33,598 nucleotides of DNA from a virus, in IMG/VR virus record IMGVR_UViG_3300017731_000018, positions 1-33,598 of that record. The stretch is one strand, 5' to 3'. Below are positions 14,986-23,051 of this stretch, piece after piece. Both the position numbers and the translations under genes were made by a program. Within the stretch, counting starts at the first letter, position 1. The number at the start of each line of letters is the position of its first letter. The notes under the pieces were generated by a model. It was not told the DNA's origin. It saw only the letters and a list, made by a program, of their open reading frames with translations, and did not search any database.

Positions 14986-16335
14986 TTAATTTTTTACTTC
15001 TGTAGACACAGCAAATATTTCAGCTTTATCAGTGCCTTGATCTGGTGTGTTTTCATTTGGTTTCCAATATTCTAAATCAACTTCTAAGTGATGACCTCTA
15101 AGTCCACTTATTTGAAAATAAGAGTTGTCATAGAACTGATCTGTATTTTTAGCTTGTATAGGGCTAAAATATTTTCCTTCTTTTTTAACAAAACCAGCAT
15201 ATTGTATTGGTGCTGTATTAGGTATAATTACACCTTCTTGAGGAATTTTATATGCTTCTTGTGTTATTGCTGTATATGTTGTAGCGCTCGTGCTATTATT
15301 ATATGCTTTTGTTGCGGGTTCAGCTGTCCAACCAGTGCTACCTTCATAGTTTACAGTTAAAAAGTTTTTAGATGTAGAGCGCATATCATTGAATATAATA
15401 GACACGTTACTTGGATCTGACTGCGCTGCTCCATAAAAATTACTTCTTCTTACGTCTGTAACATAATGAATATATAAGTTTTCACCACTGTATGTATAGT
15501 AGTTGTTTTGCAAACTAAAGCCAAATGATGGTTTATATGTATAAAAACTCACCCAGCCTTTAGCTTTTTCATCATAAGCTACCGTAGCGTAATCTGTTTT
15601 TGTTACAGTTGTAGTTAATCCAGTTGCTACTTTACTACCTTGTATGCTGCTACCTTGTAATGATAATATGTAATGACCCTTTTGCTCGTCATACATGCCA
15701 TATAAAGATGTGGAATTTTTTAAGTTATCTCTAAACCAATCGCGCATACCATAATCTGATATAGGCGTTAGGCCATCTCTTGATAATCTCATTATTGTAC
15801 CTCTTGTTTTATCAGCAAAATATTTTCTACCACCATGATAAGCAAAGCTTTCAGGGTTTGTGCTTATACCATACTTACCCAAGTAAGGTGATATGTTACC
15901 TATTACTACATCCGAAACTGCTCTTATTGGTTTACCTTCTGCTGTAAATATCGCGTCTTTATCTATTAAAGCTTGACTTACTTTGTTTTCTTGAAATATA
16001 TTTAAATTAGTATCTTCTGCGTACAGCTTTTGTATTGATCCATTAGCTAAATCAACAGCTTTAGTTATTGGTTTACCTGTAGGAAACTGATTGGTATCAT
16101 TAACTTTTGTTTTAGAGTTAAACACACCTGAGTGTATCATTGCGTTTTCTCTAGTTCTCATGCTGTATTCATCATCAACAATATAAGCTTTAACGCCAAG
16201 GTCAACAGACTTTTCGTTAAAACCACCTTTTATTCTTGATTCTTCAACGTGATACCTACCAGGTTCAGCACTGCTAGTGCCGCCACCTGCTAAAATAAAT
16301 GTATTGTAATAAGCTACTTCTAATATTGCTCCCAT
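14986..16335 (-). CDS. 449-aa structural protein (tail/neck-like), partner of the split structural gene
   Basis: Begins MGAILEVAYYNTFILAGGG and contains the blocks GSIQKLYAEDTNLNIFQENK, SPYLGKYGISTNPESFAYHG, TRGTIMRLSRDGLTPISDYG and GMYDEQKGHYILSLQG. These blocks are, from memory, part of one long uncharacterised structural protein in many uncultured marine phages, usually fused to the region encoded by the two upstream ORFs here. The repeated short beta-strand phrases and GMRDWF, SDYGMRD motifs suggest a beta-propeller-like or beta-rich tail component. It starts two bases before the previous stop ends (TAATATG) and is followed within a few bases by the frameshift gene. Functional assignment is structural by context only. 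Confidence 0.75.
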   Translation of the reverse strand: MGAILEVAYYNTFILAGGGTSSAEPGRYHVEESRIKGGFNEKSVDLGVKAYIVDDEYSMRTRENAMIHSGVFNSKTKVNDTNQFPTGKPITKAVDLANGSIQKLYAEDTNLNIFQENKVSQALIDKDAIFTAEGKPIRAVSDVVIGNISPYLGKYGISTNPESFAYHGGRKYFADKTRGTIMRLSRDGLTPISDYGMRDWFRDNLKNSTSLYGMYDEQKGHYILSLQGSSIQGSKVATGLTTTVTKTDYATVAYDEKAKGWVSFYTYKPSFGFSLQNNYYTYSGENLYIHYVTDVRRSNFYGAAQSDPSNVSIIFNDMRSTSKNFLTVNYEGSTGWTAEPATKAYNNSTSATTYTAITQEAYKIPQEGVIIPNTAPIQYAGFVKKEGKYFSPIQAKNTDQFYDNSYFQISGLRGHHLEVDLEYWKPNENTPDQGTDKAEIFAVSTEVKN

Positions 16336-16336
16336 A

Positions 16337-18571
16337 TTATGAACATTGTGAAATTGATGTTATACTATAATTACCACCACTACCAGTGTGATTAGCAGCA
16401 TAATAATATCCTGCGTCGTAAAATCTAAACTGTCTTAAACCTATATCTGTACCAGCAAACTGACCAGCAAAAACTTTATTACCAACAACTAACTTGTTTG
16501 CGTTTAACGAAGCGCCTGTACCCTTTTCAACCCAAACTGTTACATCGCTACCAGTGGTACAAACGTTAAAACTACTGTCTGTTCTAAACGTGCTTTGCAC
16601 TCTTGTGTCTATAGAGTTTATGGTAACGGAGTGAGTATTTGTTAAACCTTCGGCATCAGTAGCGGTTACTACCACGTTTTTATTTCCTAAGTTTTTCCAC
16701 GTTGTTCCGTTGTAAAAAGATGTTGTTGTAACGGTATAATTTCCTGCCACTGATGATGATATAGCAAAGTAGTTATTATATTGTGATCCTGCTGATGCAG
16801 CTACTGAATAAGATAAACCAGTTTTATCTGCTGTTGACAAAGCAGCGCCGTTAGTAGCAGTTCCTGAAAATATAGATGTTCCACCGCCCGCATCAACAGA
16901 GACTGAAGCTGGATTACTACTAGTATTGTTGCTTGATGTAACGCTAGGCGCTGAGTTACTTATTGATAACGAAAGCGTATCTGTTGTTGACCCTGCACTA
17001 GACTCTGTGTATCTTACTGTTAATGTTATATTATCTAAATTAGCATCGTTTGCTCTTGCGAAATCTGCCGATGTTGTTAAAGCACCTGATCCACTTAAAG
17101 CAAAGCTACCAGTTACATTGTCGCCATTTTGCCTTACAGCGCTAAGCAGTTGAAAAGTAATACTACCACCACCACTAGCTGTTGCTTGTAAATTACCACC
17201 TGTTATTGCAGCGCCGCTACTTGTATTTTCCGCAAACGTATCACTAGTAGAATTATCATTATATCTTAAATTAGATGGTACGCCAGTAATATTAGCCATC
17301 TGTTTATTTAAATCATCAATCAAGCCACCAGTTGCTGTTCCATAGTATATATCTAACTTTGATTCAAATGGTTCTGTTTCAAAAACACTTAAACCATCTT
17401 TGTAGTTTGATATAAATAATAAATCTTTAGCTACAAATGTTTGATCACCTCCAGAATATGTTACCAATATTGTGCCTGATCCAGAGGCGCCTGTTACTTT
17501 TAATGGTACATTAATATTATCTAGTGTTATTCTAGGTCCAGTTATAATAGAGTTAGTTACAAAATCAGTATTATTATCTCTAAACACATTGACTTGACTA
17601 GCACTACTACCATCATCAAACACAGACACCCTTATACCTGCACTATTAGCTGTGTCAGCTGCTACTCGTAAGTTAGGTAGTTCTGCTACTAAAGGATTTC
17701 TATCAGAACCATAAACAAAAGGCAATACAGAAAAACCTGTAGTACCAGATGTTTCACCTTTAAAATCATCATTAGTTGCTTGTAAAAATAAATTTTGATC
17801 TTTAGCATTACCTATACTTATAACATTAATAAGCTTATCATTACCGTCTGTGTTTGCTTTTGAGTACGCTATGCTTGAACTGTCAGATATTACTTTAGGA
17901 AACAATCTAGCTTCAGAACCAGAAACACCAGGCCTTGTAACATCTTCATCGTTAACAGATCTTGGTATTTTATTTATATTATCACCATGCAACGTTAACC
18001 AACTTCTACCACTAGTTGTGGCACTTTTTTCATTATCAATGTTATTCCAGTCGTCCGCTGGGTGCGGTGCGTAAACATTATAATATTCTTGTTCAGTTTG
18101 TTTTACAACTAAACGCCAAGAGTACCAACCATATGGATTTGACGCGCTATACATTTCTGATTCGGGTACTATTCTTGAATCTTTAAATTCTATATCTAAA
18201 GCTTTACCTATTATATTTGCTTCATCACTAGACCAACTGTGAGCACTGTTTACAAATTTATTACCAGAATCATTTTGTACCGTAAATGTATCTGATTTAC
18301 CTTCAGCACCTTCGTCATTAGAAGATAATATAACTGATGATTGTCTACCAAACCTATCTGATAACACAATACCAACTTGATATGTTCTTCTTTGTTTTAT
18401 AGAATTAAACTTATATGTTTTTTCTGTATGTTGTAATAAGCCCGCCGCGTTACTGCTGCCTCCAGAAAACTCATGAAATCCTTTTCTATTAGCATTTATC
18501 AAATAATTTATACCTGTTCTATTGTTCTCGTCTCTTGGTAAATTATAATTTTCGGTAAAATTACCATACAC
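16337..18571 (-). CDS. Structural protein, 3' part of a gene broken by in-frame TAA; carries cadherin-like insert
   Basis: 744 aa counted from a GTG at 18571, but the frame stays open upstream to the TAA at 18619-18617, so the real N-terminal end is the preceding ORF (see 18617). First 120 residues (VYGNFTENYNLPRD, then SIKQRRTYQVGIVLSDRFGR) are conserved phage structural sequence, followed by a region with WYSWRLVVKQTEQEYYNVYA. From about residue 430 the protein is Ser/Thr/Asn/Gly-rich with repeated Ig/cadherin-like strands (TDTLSLSISNSAPSVT, then TSIFSGTATN and VVTATDAEGLTNTHSVTIN). The C-terminus has ANKLVVGNKVFAGQF and ends SQCS. A surface-exposed or fibre-like role of the insert is inferred. 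Confidence 0.75.
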   Translation of the reverse strand: MYGNFTENYNLPRDENNRTGINYLINANRKGFHEFSGGSSNAAGLLQHTEKTYKFNSIKQRRTYQVGIVLSDRFGRQSSVILSSNDEGAEGKSDTFTVQNDSGNKFVNSAHSWSSDEANIIGKALDIEFKDSRIVPESEMYSASNPYGWYSWRLVVKQTEQEYYNVYAPHPADDWNNIDNEKSATTSGRSWLTLHGDNINKIPRSVNDEDVTRPGVSGSEARLFPKVISDSSSIAYSKANTDGNDKLINVISIGNAKDQNLFLQATNDDFKGETSGTTGFSVLPFVYGSDRNPLVAELPNLRVAADTANSAGIRVSVFDDGSSASQVNVFRDNNTDFVTNSIITGPRITLDNINVPLKVTGASGSGTILVTYSGGDQTFVAKDLLFISNYKDGLSVFETEPFESKLDIYYGTATGGLIDDLNKQMANITGVPSNLRYNDNSTSDTFAENTSSGAAITGGNLQATASGGGSITFQLLSAVRQNGDNVTGSFALSGSGALTTSADFARANDANLDNITLTVRYTESSAGSTTDTLSLSISNSAPSVTSSNNTSSNPASVSVDAGGGTSIFSGTATNGAALSTADKTGLSYSVAASAGSQYNNYFAISSSVAGNYTVTTTSFYNGTTWKNLGNKNVVVTATDAEGLTNTHSVTINSIDTRVQSTFRTDSSFNVCTTGSDVTVWVEKGTGASLNANKLVVGNKVFAGQFAGTDIGLRQFRFYDAGYYYAANHTGSGGNYSITSISQCS

Positions 18572-18616
18572 AATTCTATTACCAGTGACTTCTTGAGCTT
18601 TAGCTCTTAATGGTAC

Positions 18617-19984
18617 TTAATCGTATACTCTTGTGGTTTGATCTTCTGGTAAAACTTTATAAGGTTTTTCTGATTTATATATATATTTTAATTGCTGTCT
18701 ATAGTACCTAAAGAAAAATGTTAATGTAGCATTATCACCAAAAGTTACATTGTCAGATACTGTTATTGAAGTTCCGGCGTTATTAACAGTTACTACAGTA
18801 GTTACACCAGACTGATGCGTTAATTGCATACCAACTTTTACATTAGTGTTAGCATCAATGGCTATAGTTGTGCTATTGTTAACAGCACCGTTAGTTTGGC
18901 CTGATATTTCAACAGGTTTTATTTCGTACTGCTCAATATTACTTGTGAAACTACTATCGTCTACTACCAATTTAGCAACTGCATATACAGCCACGCCATC
19001 TGATTCTTTTAATAATATCTCAACTTGTTTTATATTATACGGGTTGCTGTATGTTGTGGTGGGACTGTACTGCGCTGTTTTAAATTCATCAGCGTTAGGC
19101 AATGGTATTCTTAGCTCTACAAAGTTGTAGGCGTTTTCCATAATATCTACACTACCTTTTTTATAAATATCTTCTGCTGTTATTAAAACGTCTGGTTCGC
19201 CTGATGTAGTATTTTTAGAATTAGCGTTAGAAGCTCCCAATACTGGTGATATAACACCGTTGTTTAATGGTTTAAAAATAATTTGCGTAAATGGTGCCAT
19301 GGTAGAATATTCACCGTCGTCAAATTTATATCTATAAGAAAATCTAACAAAATTTTCTTTTAAATAATCTGACTTAACGTTACTGTCTCTTTTTAATGTT
19401 GTGCCGTCTCCAGCAGCACTAGTATTATATAACACCGGTGGTATATATGGCGTGAGTTTAGCTACGCTTATTTTTTCTTCTGAATCATAATAAGCACTAT
19501 TAGCAAGCGCTGTGTCAATGTTTATTTTTCTTGGTTGATTGTAGTTATCGGTCCAAAACAATAAATTATCAATTACGTTAACGCCTGTAATTAAATGAGC
19601 TTTGCTGAAGTTTAAAAAATGACCATTAACTAATATTTTTAATTCACCAGCAGCACTTAACATATATATTCTACACACATTACTGTTAGTAGCTCTAGAC
19701 ATGTTCAACACGTTACCGGTATCACCCGTAAAGTTTGTTACAAACCAATAAATATTTTTTGTTTTTGTGTCAGCGTAGTAACCTATTGTTTCAGCGTTAG
19801 AAATATTTATATCGTCGTGCTTCAGCTTATTGCCTAGTACGTTTTCTATAGCACCAACGTCACTATCTTCAGAATCATTTATCAAGATGTTTTGTGCGTT
19901 TCTATATTCACCTTTAGGCAAGACTCTTTCGTCGAGGTCTTTGTTCATCTTGCCTTTCAGAAACGTGTTTTTTATTTCTGGCAT
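18617..19984 (-). CDS. Structural protein, 5' part (455 aa) ending at in-frame TAA
   Basis: Starts MPEIKNTFLKGKMNKDLDER, then VLPKGEYRNAQNILINDSED, an SDVGAIENVLGN motif, and a LLFWTDNYNQPRKINID block with a beta-propeller flavour. It ends LPEDQTTRVYD followed by TAA, and the same frame continues VPLRAKAQEVTGNRIVYGNF with no further stop until 16337. In related marine phage proteins, as I recall them, Lys occupies the position of this stop (RVYDKVP...). The whole reading frame would be 1215 codons. This may be a natural nonsense change, a readthrough site or a sequence error; the second half lacks a good ATG start. It is a long structural protein of the neck or tail, by context. Confidence 0.8.
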   Translation of the reverse strand: MPEIKNTFLKGKMNKDLDERVLPKGEYRNAQNILINDSEDSDVGAIENVLGNKLKHDDINISNAETIGYYADTKTKNIYWFVTNFTGDTGNVLNMSRATNSNVCRIYMLSAAGELKILVNGHFLNFSKAHLITGVNVIDNLLFWTDNYNQPRKINIDTALANSAYYDSEEKISVAKLTPYIPPVLYNTSAAGDGTTLKRDSNVKSDYLKENFVRFSYRYKFDDGEYSTMAPFTQIIFKPLNNGVISPVLGASNANSKNTTSGEPDVLITAEDIYKKGSVDIMENAYNFVELRIPLPNADEFKTAQYSPTTTYSNPYNIKQVEILLKESDGVAVYAVAKLVVDDSSFTSNIEQYEIKPVEISGQTNGAVNNSTTIAIDANTNVKVGMQLTHQSGVTTVVTVNNAGTSITVSDNVTFGDNATLTFFFRYYRQQLKYIYKSEKPYKVLPEDQTTRVYD

Positions 19985-19988
19985 TTAA

Positions 19989-21125
19989 TTAATGTTTAAT
20001 ATGTTTCGACTTACCTTTCATAATTTTTGTTATCTCATGTAAATTAATATTTGATAACCTTAGCTTTGCGTTACGCATAGCAGCTCTTCTATCTTTTTTA
20101 GCTCTTTGCACTTGATATTCTGGCACCCCAAGTTTTGTTGATAATATAGCGTGATACACATATTTGTATAGAGCGTCTTCTGCTAACTTAGATATTTTCA
20201 TTTCACTATCAGTTGCTAAACCATCTGATATATATTTTATTGTTATGGTTCTTTCAGCTAAATCACTGCTAAAGCCAAATTGACCATTAGCCTCATCAAC
20301 AACAAACACTCCATTAAAATTAGCTATCACTGGATCAATACCAAACCTAGAGCCTCTATTGTAAGATCTTGCTGCTAAGTAATGCGTATATAAGTAGTAG
20401 TCGTCGTTTTTTAAGTTACCACTAAGTACGTTATGATCAAAATCTTTAAATTTAGTTTGAATAGAAGATGGTGTTGTTGTTAACGTATCACCTTGGCCGG
20501 TAAATAGATAATTACCATCAGCATCTTGTCCTACAGATTCTGAGGCTCTTGATGTAAATGACGCGGGAAATATAGGGTGCTCTAAACCACCAGTGTCCAC
20601 CCATGATAGCATTATATAGCTTACATAATCTTGAGGCATAGGTAGCGTTAAATCTAAAGGTACATCAACCTCCTGTATTTTTTCAACTCTTGAAATATCA
20701 TAAGCAAACTCCTGTATACCTCTTTTAACATGAAATAAAATATCTGATCTTTTTGTTTTATTTAAAACCTTGCCATCTCCAACGTAACCATACATAAAGT
20801 TATTAACTATATCAGCTAGCTTAACATACCTGTAATCACCTAACGATCTATCAGTAAGCTTAACCAATACAGTGTCCCCAGCAACAGGTAAACCGGATGT
20901 AAAGTGTATAATACCATCACTAACAGCTGTGCCAGATTTTGGGTAAGTATATTTATCCCTACCAACCTCAGTGCCGTTAACAAATACAATAAAGCCATTT
21001 TCATCAGCGGGTTTAGTATCTACAGTAAGTACGTATTCGCCATTACTAGCCTGTGAAGTACTTGTAGTGAACTTCTGACTTGAGGTGTAATAATGTTCAG
21101 CTTTTGTTGTTCCTAGTAGTCCCAT
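19989..21125 (-). CDS. 378-aa structural protein, neck/ring or connector-like
   Basis: N-terminal part is beta-rich and Ig-like (SQASNGEYVLTVDTK, GFIVFVNGTEV), followed by a helical region with the block YVKLADIVNNFMYGYVGDGK, then VLNKTKRSDILFHVKRGIQE and a DLTLPMPQDYVSYIMLSWVD segment. C-terminal half is basic and helical (EYQVQRAKKDRRAAMRNAKL). This protein type is, from memory, recurrent after the major capsid gene in uncultured marine and crAss-like phages, where the genes in this place build the ring/neck. Exact role cannot be assigned. It starts 3 bases after the upstream stop and is followed by the long split gene after a 4-base gap. Confidence 0.75.
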   Translation of the reverse strand: MGLLGTTKAEHYYTSSQKFTTSTSQASNGEYVLTVDTKPADENGFIVFVNGTEVGRDKYTYPKSGTAVSDGIIHFTSGLPVAGDTVLVKLTDRSLGDYRYVKLADIVNNFMYGYVGDGKVLNKTKRSDILFHVKRGIQEFAYDISRVEKIQEVDVPLDLTLPMPQDYVSYIMLSWVDTGGLEHPIFPASFTSRASESVGQDADGNYLFTGQGDTLTTTPSSIQTKFKDFDHNVLSGNLKNDDYYLYTHYLAARSYNRGSRFGIDPVIANFNGVFVVDEANGQFGFSSDLAERTITIKYISDGLATDSEMKISKLAEDALYKYVYHAILSTKLGVPEYQVQRAKKDRRAAMRNAKLRLSNINLHEITKIMKGKSKHIKH

Positions 21126-21128
21126 AGT

Positions 21129-22157
21129 TTATTGTCTTGATTTTGAAATGTTAGTTGCTGTATTTAATTGCGTCGCAGCTTGGATAACCGCAGGATCCTT
21201 AATTACTAAGCCTGCATATGCTAATATTGATAGTATCAACCCAGGTTCTAGTGACTCGTGAAGTGTAAAGTTAGTAGAGCCAAAAGTATTTCCACTATAT
21301 AAATCTGTAGCGTTTATATTTATTAAAACATTTGTTGCTCCACTACCACCACCTAAACTTGACTTTGGTATTGAAAGTTGTGCGTTAGCTGTATAGCCAG
21401 AGCCAGCTGATGTAACCTCTATTGCAGATATCACACCACCACTTACTACTACTGTAAGTTTAGCTCCACTACCACCACCACCGCTAGGCGCTATATCTGA
21501 GTAAGTAGCGTTTGAAGCTCCACTTAAGTTTGCCGCGATTGACGTTAATGTGCTTGTTTTTATAATTAAACCACTCGCAATAAATGGATTAATATCATAT
21601 ATTTGAGTTCCGTACGTTGAGTCAACGCTATAACCAAATCTTGGATCATCTGGCTTTTGTATGTATTGTAACTTTATATCACCTAAAGTCCAGCTGTTAT
21701 CTGTTAACGCAGGCTCAATTATTATGTCGTTTGATCTTTGGTAATATACAGGAAATGATGTAGATGGTTTTGTTAACGGTGACGATTTTAGATATGCTAA
21801 TCTTTTTTTATCTACCTTTTCTACTGAAACTGTGCCGCTTGTGATTGTAGCATCTATAGTTCTATACAAGTCGGTGGGTAGCGTACCTACACCATTAGTT
21901 AATGTTATATCCGAAGTCTTATAATGGACGTCGATTTGTTCTTCAATTTTTTCAGCTAAATCCGCATAACCTTCATTGGTACGGTTTACATTTTCTAAAT
22001 TTAAAAAACGATTGTAATCATAAAATAAAGCATCTAATATTTCTATTTGAGCTTGCTGCGCTAAGTTATTAAATTCAGATGGCGTTAGGTAACCTCTTTG
22101 CTCTTTATTTAATATTGATAACACGGTTTGGTAAACTCTATTTACGTTAATAGCCAT
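21129..22157 (-). CDS. 342-aa structural protein with inserted GSGYT-type beta module, ring/neck-like
   Basis: N-terminal helical part (RVYQTVLSILNKEQRGYLTP, then SEFNNLAQQAQIEILDALFY) resembles the ring/neck proteins that follow the capsid gene in crAss-like and other short-tailed phages. Around residues 212-265 there is a Gly-rich beta insert (GGGGSGAKLTVVVSGGVISA, then IEVTSAGSGYT) of the kind often found repeated in phage tail and neck proteins. C-terminus is helical (GLILSILAYAGLVIKDPAVI). Homology at residue level cannot be proven here, so the ring-protein label is inference; structural role by position is more secure. Confidence 0.75.
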   Translation of the reverse strand: MAINVNRVYQTVLSILNKEQRGYLTPSEFNNLAQQAQIEILDALFYDYNRFLNLENVNRTNEGYADLAEKIEEQIDVHYKTSDITLTNGVGTLPTDLYRTIDATITSGTVSVEKVDKKRLAYLKSSPLTKPSTSFPVYYQRSNDIIIEPALTDNSWTLGDIKLQYIQKPDDPRFGYSVDSTYGTQIYDINPFIASGLIIKTSTLTSIAANLSGASNATYSDIAPSGGGGSGAKLTVVVSGGVISAIEVTSAGSGYTANAQLSIPKSSLGGGSGATNVLININATDLYSGNTFGSTNFTLHESLEPGLILSILAYAGLVIKDPAVIQAATQLNTATNISKSRQ

Positions 22158-22159
22158 AA

Positions 22160-22215
22160 TTTCTTTTTTTTATAGTAAGTGATCACCTATAAAGATGACC
22201 ACCTCTATAAATGAT
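22160..22215 (-). other. Short intergenic stretch with imperfect stem
   Basis: The 60-base gap between the 252-aa and 342-aa genes contains GTGGTCATC and GGTGATCAC separated by seven bases, a nine-pair stem with two wobble pairs. It is not followed by a T-run in the reading direction, so I do not call it a terminator. It may affect mRNA stability or the start of the next gene. Confidence 0.25.
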
Positions 22216-22217
22216 TT

Positions 22218-22976
22218 TTATTTTAGTTTTTTCTCAACTGTTTTAAAAATATCAATACCGTCATCAGTTTTAAAATACGCAGCTAGTGCTGAGTATGGAT
22301 TTTCATCAAATGGTACTTTAATTAATGTTTTATCAGTTGATCCCCATTTAAACGTTCTTTGATCATTAGATAATTTAATGATACCTTGTTCAACTGACTT
22401 AATACCCATATTTCTAATGTTTATATTTTCATCAGTAGCGAGTTCTAAGAACAATTTTGGGTTGTTTTGCGCAAATATTAAAGCGTCACGTTTAAGCTCC
22501 TTAGAAGTCATCGTAGATACTTCATTTCCTACTTCTGACCTTAGTATTGCTTCCATGTGATCAACATCTAAAGTTTTTACTAGGTTCATAGCTTGTAGCT
22601 GTAATTCTAATATGTCAATATCAGTTTCAGCCTCTACATCTGCATCAAATTCTTTATATACCGATCCCGCATCAGGATGATATATTGAAAGAAACTGTTG
22701 TAAAGTAGCTTGTTCTTTTTCAACAAATAAGTTTCCGTTTCTAAAAACAATATGGCCAAGTCTTTGTGGCCCTTTCATTTCATCAACAAATACTGTTTTT
22801 TGATTTCTACAATACTTTATTTCTCTCTCATAACCGGTTTCATTATCAAACCAGTATAATCCTCTTGATTTCATCATATAAACTGGAGGTATTCTATCAC
22901 CCATTAGCTCATATAATCTATCTTTTACTTGCCACTTATTAGTGGGCTTTTCTGTTACGTTTGTTGTTTTTTTCAT
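22218..22976 (-). CDS. 252-aa conserved protein following the capsid gene, unknown
   Basis: Starts MKKTTNVTEKPTNKWQVKDR. N-terminal half is beta-rich with RGLYWFDNETGYEREIKYCR, RLGHIVFRNGNLFVEKEQAT and LQQFLSIYHPDAG; the C-terminal half is helical and acidic (DIDILELQLQAMNLVKTLDV, SVEQGIIKLSNDQRTFKWGS). The block GHIVFRNG...YHPDAG..Y.EF and later EAILR.EVG..VS.M.SKELKRD are, from memory, conserved in uncultured marine phages just after the capsid gene. Function is unknown; head decoration, head completion or assembly chaperone are possibilities. A UUCG-loop terminator lies between it and the capsid gene, so its expression may be lower. Confidence 0.75.
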   Translation of the reverse strand: MKKTTNVTEKPTNKWQVKDRLYELMGDRIPPVYMMKSRGLYWFDNETGYEREIKYCRNQKTVFVDEMKGPQRLGHIVFRNGNLFVEKEQATLQQFLSIYHPDAGSVYKEFDADVEAETDIDILELQLQAMNLVKTLDVDHMEAILRSEVGNEVSTMTSKELKRDALIFAQNNPKLFLELATDENINIRNMGIKSVEQGIIKLSNDQRTFKWGSTDKTLIKVPFDENPYSALAAYFKTDDGIDIFKTVEKKLK

Positions 22977-22993
22977 GATATAATATAATAAAA

Positions 22994-23029
22994 GTTAAAA
23001 AAATAAAGCGCTAGGCGCCGAAGCGCCTA
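22994..23029 (-). terminator. Intrinsic terminator after the major capsid gene (UUCG tetraloop)
   Basis: In the reading direction, TAGGCGC-TTCG-GCGCCTA forms a perfect seven-pair stem with the very stable C(UUCG)G loop, followed after GCGCTTTA by seven T. It lies 23 bases past the capsid stop. It would end or thin out transcription after the capsid gene, which must be made in the largest amount, while leaving partial readthrough into the neck genes. Confidence 0.85.
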
Positions 23030-23051
23030 ACTCTTTAAAAAATAATGTTAA

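Noticed and set aside
22160-22215. Stem in the 252/342-aa gene gap as terminator
   Set aside because: Imperfect stem, no T-run; kept only as a weak note.
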